Positions 62,978 through 64,000 of a DNA stretch of 64,000 nt are shown in pieces (within the stretch, counting starts at the first letter, position 1; every line of letters begins with the position of its first letter). Under the pieces are notes generated by a model. That model was not told the origin of the DNA. It did no database searches and was given only the letters and a program-made list of their open reading frames with translations. A program made the position numbers and the translations under genes. Source of the stretch: Ruminococcus sp. (GTDB taxonomy: Bacteria; Bacillota; Clostridia; Oscillospirales; Ruminococcaceae). The stretch is taken from the NCBI GenBank assembly GCA_016290875.1, contig JAEEVL010000007.1, forward strand, positions 58,209 through 122,208. The letters are read 5' to 3'.

Positions 62978-63253
62978 ATGAAGTACAGTAAAGAATTCAA
63001 AGAAGAAGCATTAAAGCTATCGGACGAGATTGGACTGAAAAAGGCTGCACAGCAATTAGGGATTCAATATTACACACTCTCAGACTGGCGTACAAAGCGA
63101 AATGCTGCTGCCAAAGCTAAGAAGTATCAAATGACTGATGAAGAGCTTAAACAGCGTAATCTTGAGCTTGAAAAAGAGATTGCCGAGCTTCGCAAAGCTA
63201 ATGATATCCTCAAGGACGCACTCGGTTTTTTCGCAAAAGACCGGAAGAAGTAA
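62978..63253 (+). CDS. IS3-family transposase OrfA
   Basis: 91 residues: N-terminal helix-turn-helix (FKEEALKLSDEIGLKKAAQQ to LSDWR) for terminal-repeat binding and a leucine-zipper-like helix (LKQRNLELEKEIAELRKAND) for multimerization. GGAAAGGGAAAA precedes the ATG. The frame ends shortly after the slippery T-run. Confidence 0.93.
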   Translation: MKYSKEFKEEALKLSDEIGLKKAAQQLGIQYYTLSDWRTKRNAAAKAKKYQMTDEELKQRNLELEKEIAELRKANDILKDALGFFAKDRKK

Positions 63254-64000
63254 AGACAAGCGAACGTCATCTGTTTGTCAATGAGTTCCGCAGCAAGTAC
63301 GGAGCGAAATCAATATGCAGATTTCTGAAAATCAGCGAATCAGGCTATTATCACTGGCTCAGGAATCAGGGCAAGCTCGGTGCAAGGCAGCTTCTTCTGG
63401 TCAAAATACAGGGAATTCTTTCAGAGCATCCAGATAACAAGAATTACGGTGTCAGAAGGATGCAGGCAGCTCTTGCCCAGAAAGGAACTCATGTCAGCCT
63501 CAGAACAGTATACCGCACTATGAGCGAAGTTGGGCTTATCCACGGGCACCGCAGACCTCACGGCATCACAAAGGCTGATACTGAAACTCAGAACAGAGAG
63601 AATCTGATAAAAAGAAATTTCAGTGCAGACAAGCCGCTGAAGAAACTGCTTACCGATATTACCGAGGTCCAGTGTTCTAACGGAAAGCTCTATGTTTCAC
63701 CGATTCTTGACTGCTTCAACGGCGAGATCGTAGCTCTTGAAATGCGTGATAATATGAAGAAAGAACTCTGCATAGACACCGTAAAACAGCTGCGTGAGAA
63801 GTACGGTAGACTGGAAGGAAGTGTTCTCCACAGTGACCGTGGCTGCCAGTACACAAGCTACGCCTTCCGCAGGGAACTTGTAACAAATGGGCTCATTCAA
63901 AGCCTCAGCGGCGCTGCTCATTGCTATGACAACGCTCGTATGGAGAGCTTCTTTGCCACACTGAAAAAAGAAAAGCTGTATCAGATACCTACATACCGAA
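63226..64000 (+). CDS. IS3-family transposase OrfB (DDE integrase), made by -1 frameshift, cut by the window edge
   Basis: Reading in the -1 frame from the slippery heptamer T TTT TTC (63226-63232) gives about 257 codons to the edge. An HTH_21-like region (NYGVRRMQAALAQKG) is followed by the rve domain with all three catalytic residues: Asp in LLTDITEV, Asp in LHSDRGCQYTS and Glu in NARMESFFATLKKEKLY. No good start codon exists near the beginning of the frame, so it should be made as an OrfAB fusion. No internal stop is seen, so the copy looks intact so far. Confidence 0.92.

Larger units (their letters stand above)
62978..64000 (+). mobile_element. IS3-family insertion sequence, right end outside the window
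   Basis: The orfA and orfB transposase frames overlap with a programmed -1 shift signal, the IS3 arrangement. The left terminus lies somewhere before 62978 and the right end is beyond the window. Confidence 0.9.

Overview
The window looks like a chromosome segment of a cellulolytic, anaerobic Gram-positive gut or rumen bacterium of the Ruminococcus group (Oscillospiraceae). The reasons are two secreted glycoside hydrolases (GH10 xylanase, GH9 endoglucanase) and a leucine-rich-repeat protein that all end in type I dockerin domains, FabK as the enoyl-ACP reductase, an AEC transporter, BspA-like repeat proteins, and a sortase-assembled pilus locus. The genus is an inference; no rRNA gene is present.

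Region by region. 1-4.3 kb (minus): fatty-acid synthesis operon fabH-fabK-fabG-fabF, followed by a gene cut by the window edge that is probably accB. Divergent from it (4.5-9.4 kb, plus) is fabD-aroE-GNAT-aroK-amidohydrolase-LRR/dockerin. The fabH/fabD gap holds operator-like palindromes. 9.5-11.1 kb: guaB with a consensus promoter and a terminator. 11.1-16.4 kb (minus): three related small membrane proteins, typA and two lipoproteins. 16.45-16.9 kb: tRNA-Pro, tRNA-Thr and tRNA-Tyr. 17-20.7 kb (minus): a small acidic membrane protein, rsmE and polA. 20.9-22.7 kb: membrane-anchored glycerophosphodiester phosphodiesterase. 22.7-27.1 kb (minus): the two dockerin-bearing glycoside hydrolases. 27.4-28.3 kb: AEC transporter. 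28.5-33.3 kb (plus): two membrane-anchored LRR proteins and a family 2 glycosyltransferase that seems to start at ACG. 33.5-34.4 kb: rplM-rpsI.

34.40-45.23 kb is an integrated mobile element sitting exactly at the 3' end of rpsI, bounded by 19-bp direct repeats that contain the rpsI stop codon. Just inside the two ends are 11-bp-period direct repeats that look like integrase arm sites. The element carries a nucleotide-cyclase-like protein, a tyrosine integrase, an XRE repressor, an excisionase-like protein, a P4/D5-type primase-helicase, an oriT-like inverted repeat with a MobC-like protein but no relaxase, a BcgI-like (type IIB) restriction-modification pair and a divergent protein kinase. 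The probable original rpsI terminator now lies beyond the right end. A decayed MmeI/YeeA-like restriction-methylase pseudogene follows.

46.6-62.4 kb (minus) is one long pilus operon read from a promoter near 62.4 kb: coiled-coil protein, signal peptidase I, a 3023-residue LPxTG adhesin, backbone pilin, class C sortase, IPQTG minor pilin, a second sortase and a two-domain lipoprotein. Stable hairpins bracket the backbone-pilin cistron. The window ends inside an IS3-family insertion sequence whose transposase needs a -1 frameshift.

The most interesting part is the rpsI element. It combines small-satellite features (own integrase and primase, mobilization in trans) with three cargo modules typical of anti-phage defence. 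Two of these, the cyclase-like protein and the kinase, have no assigned partner here.
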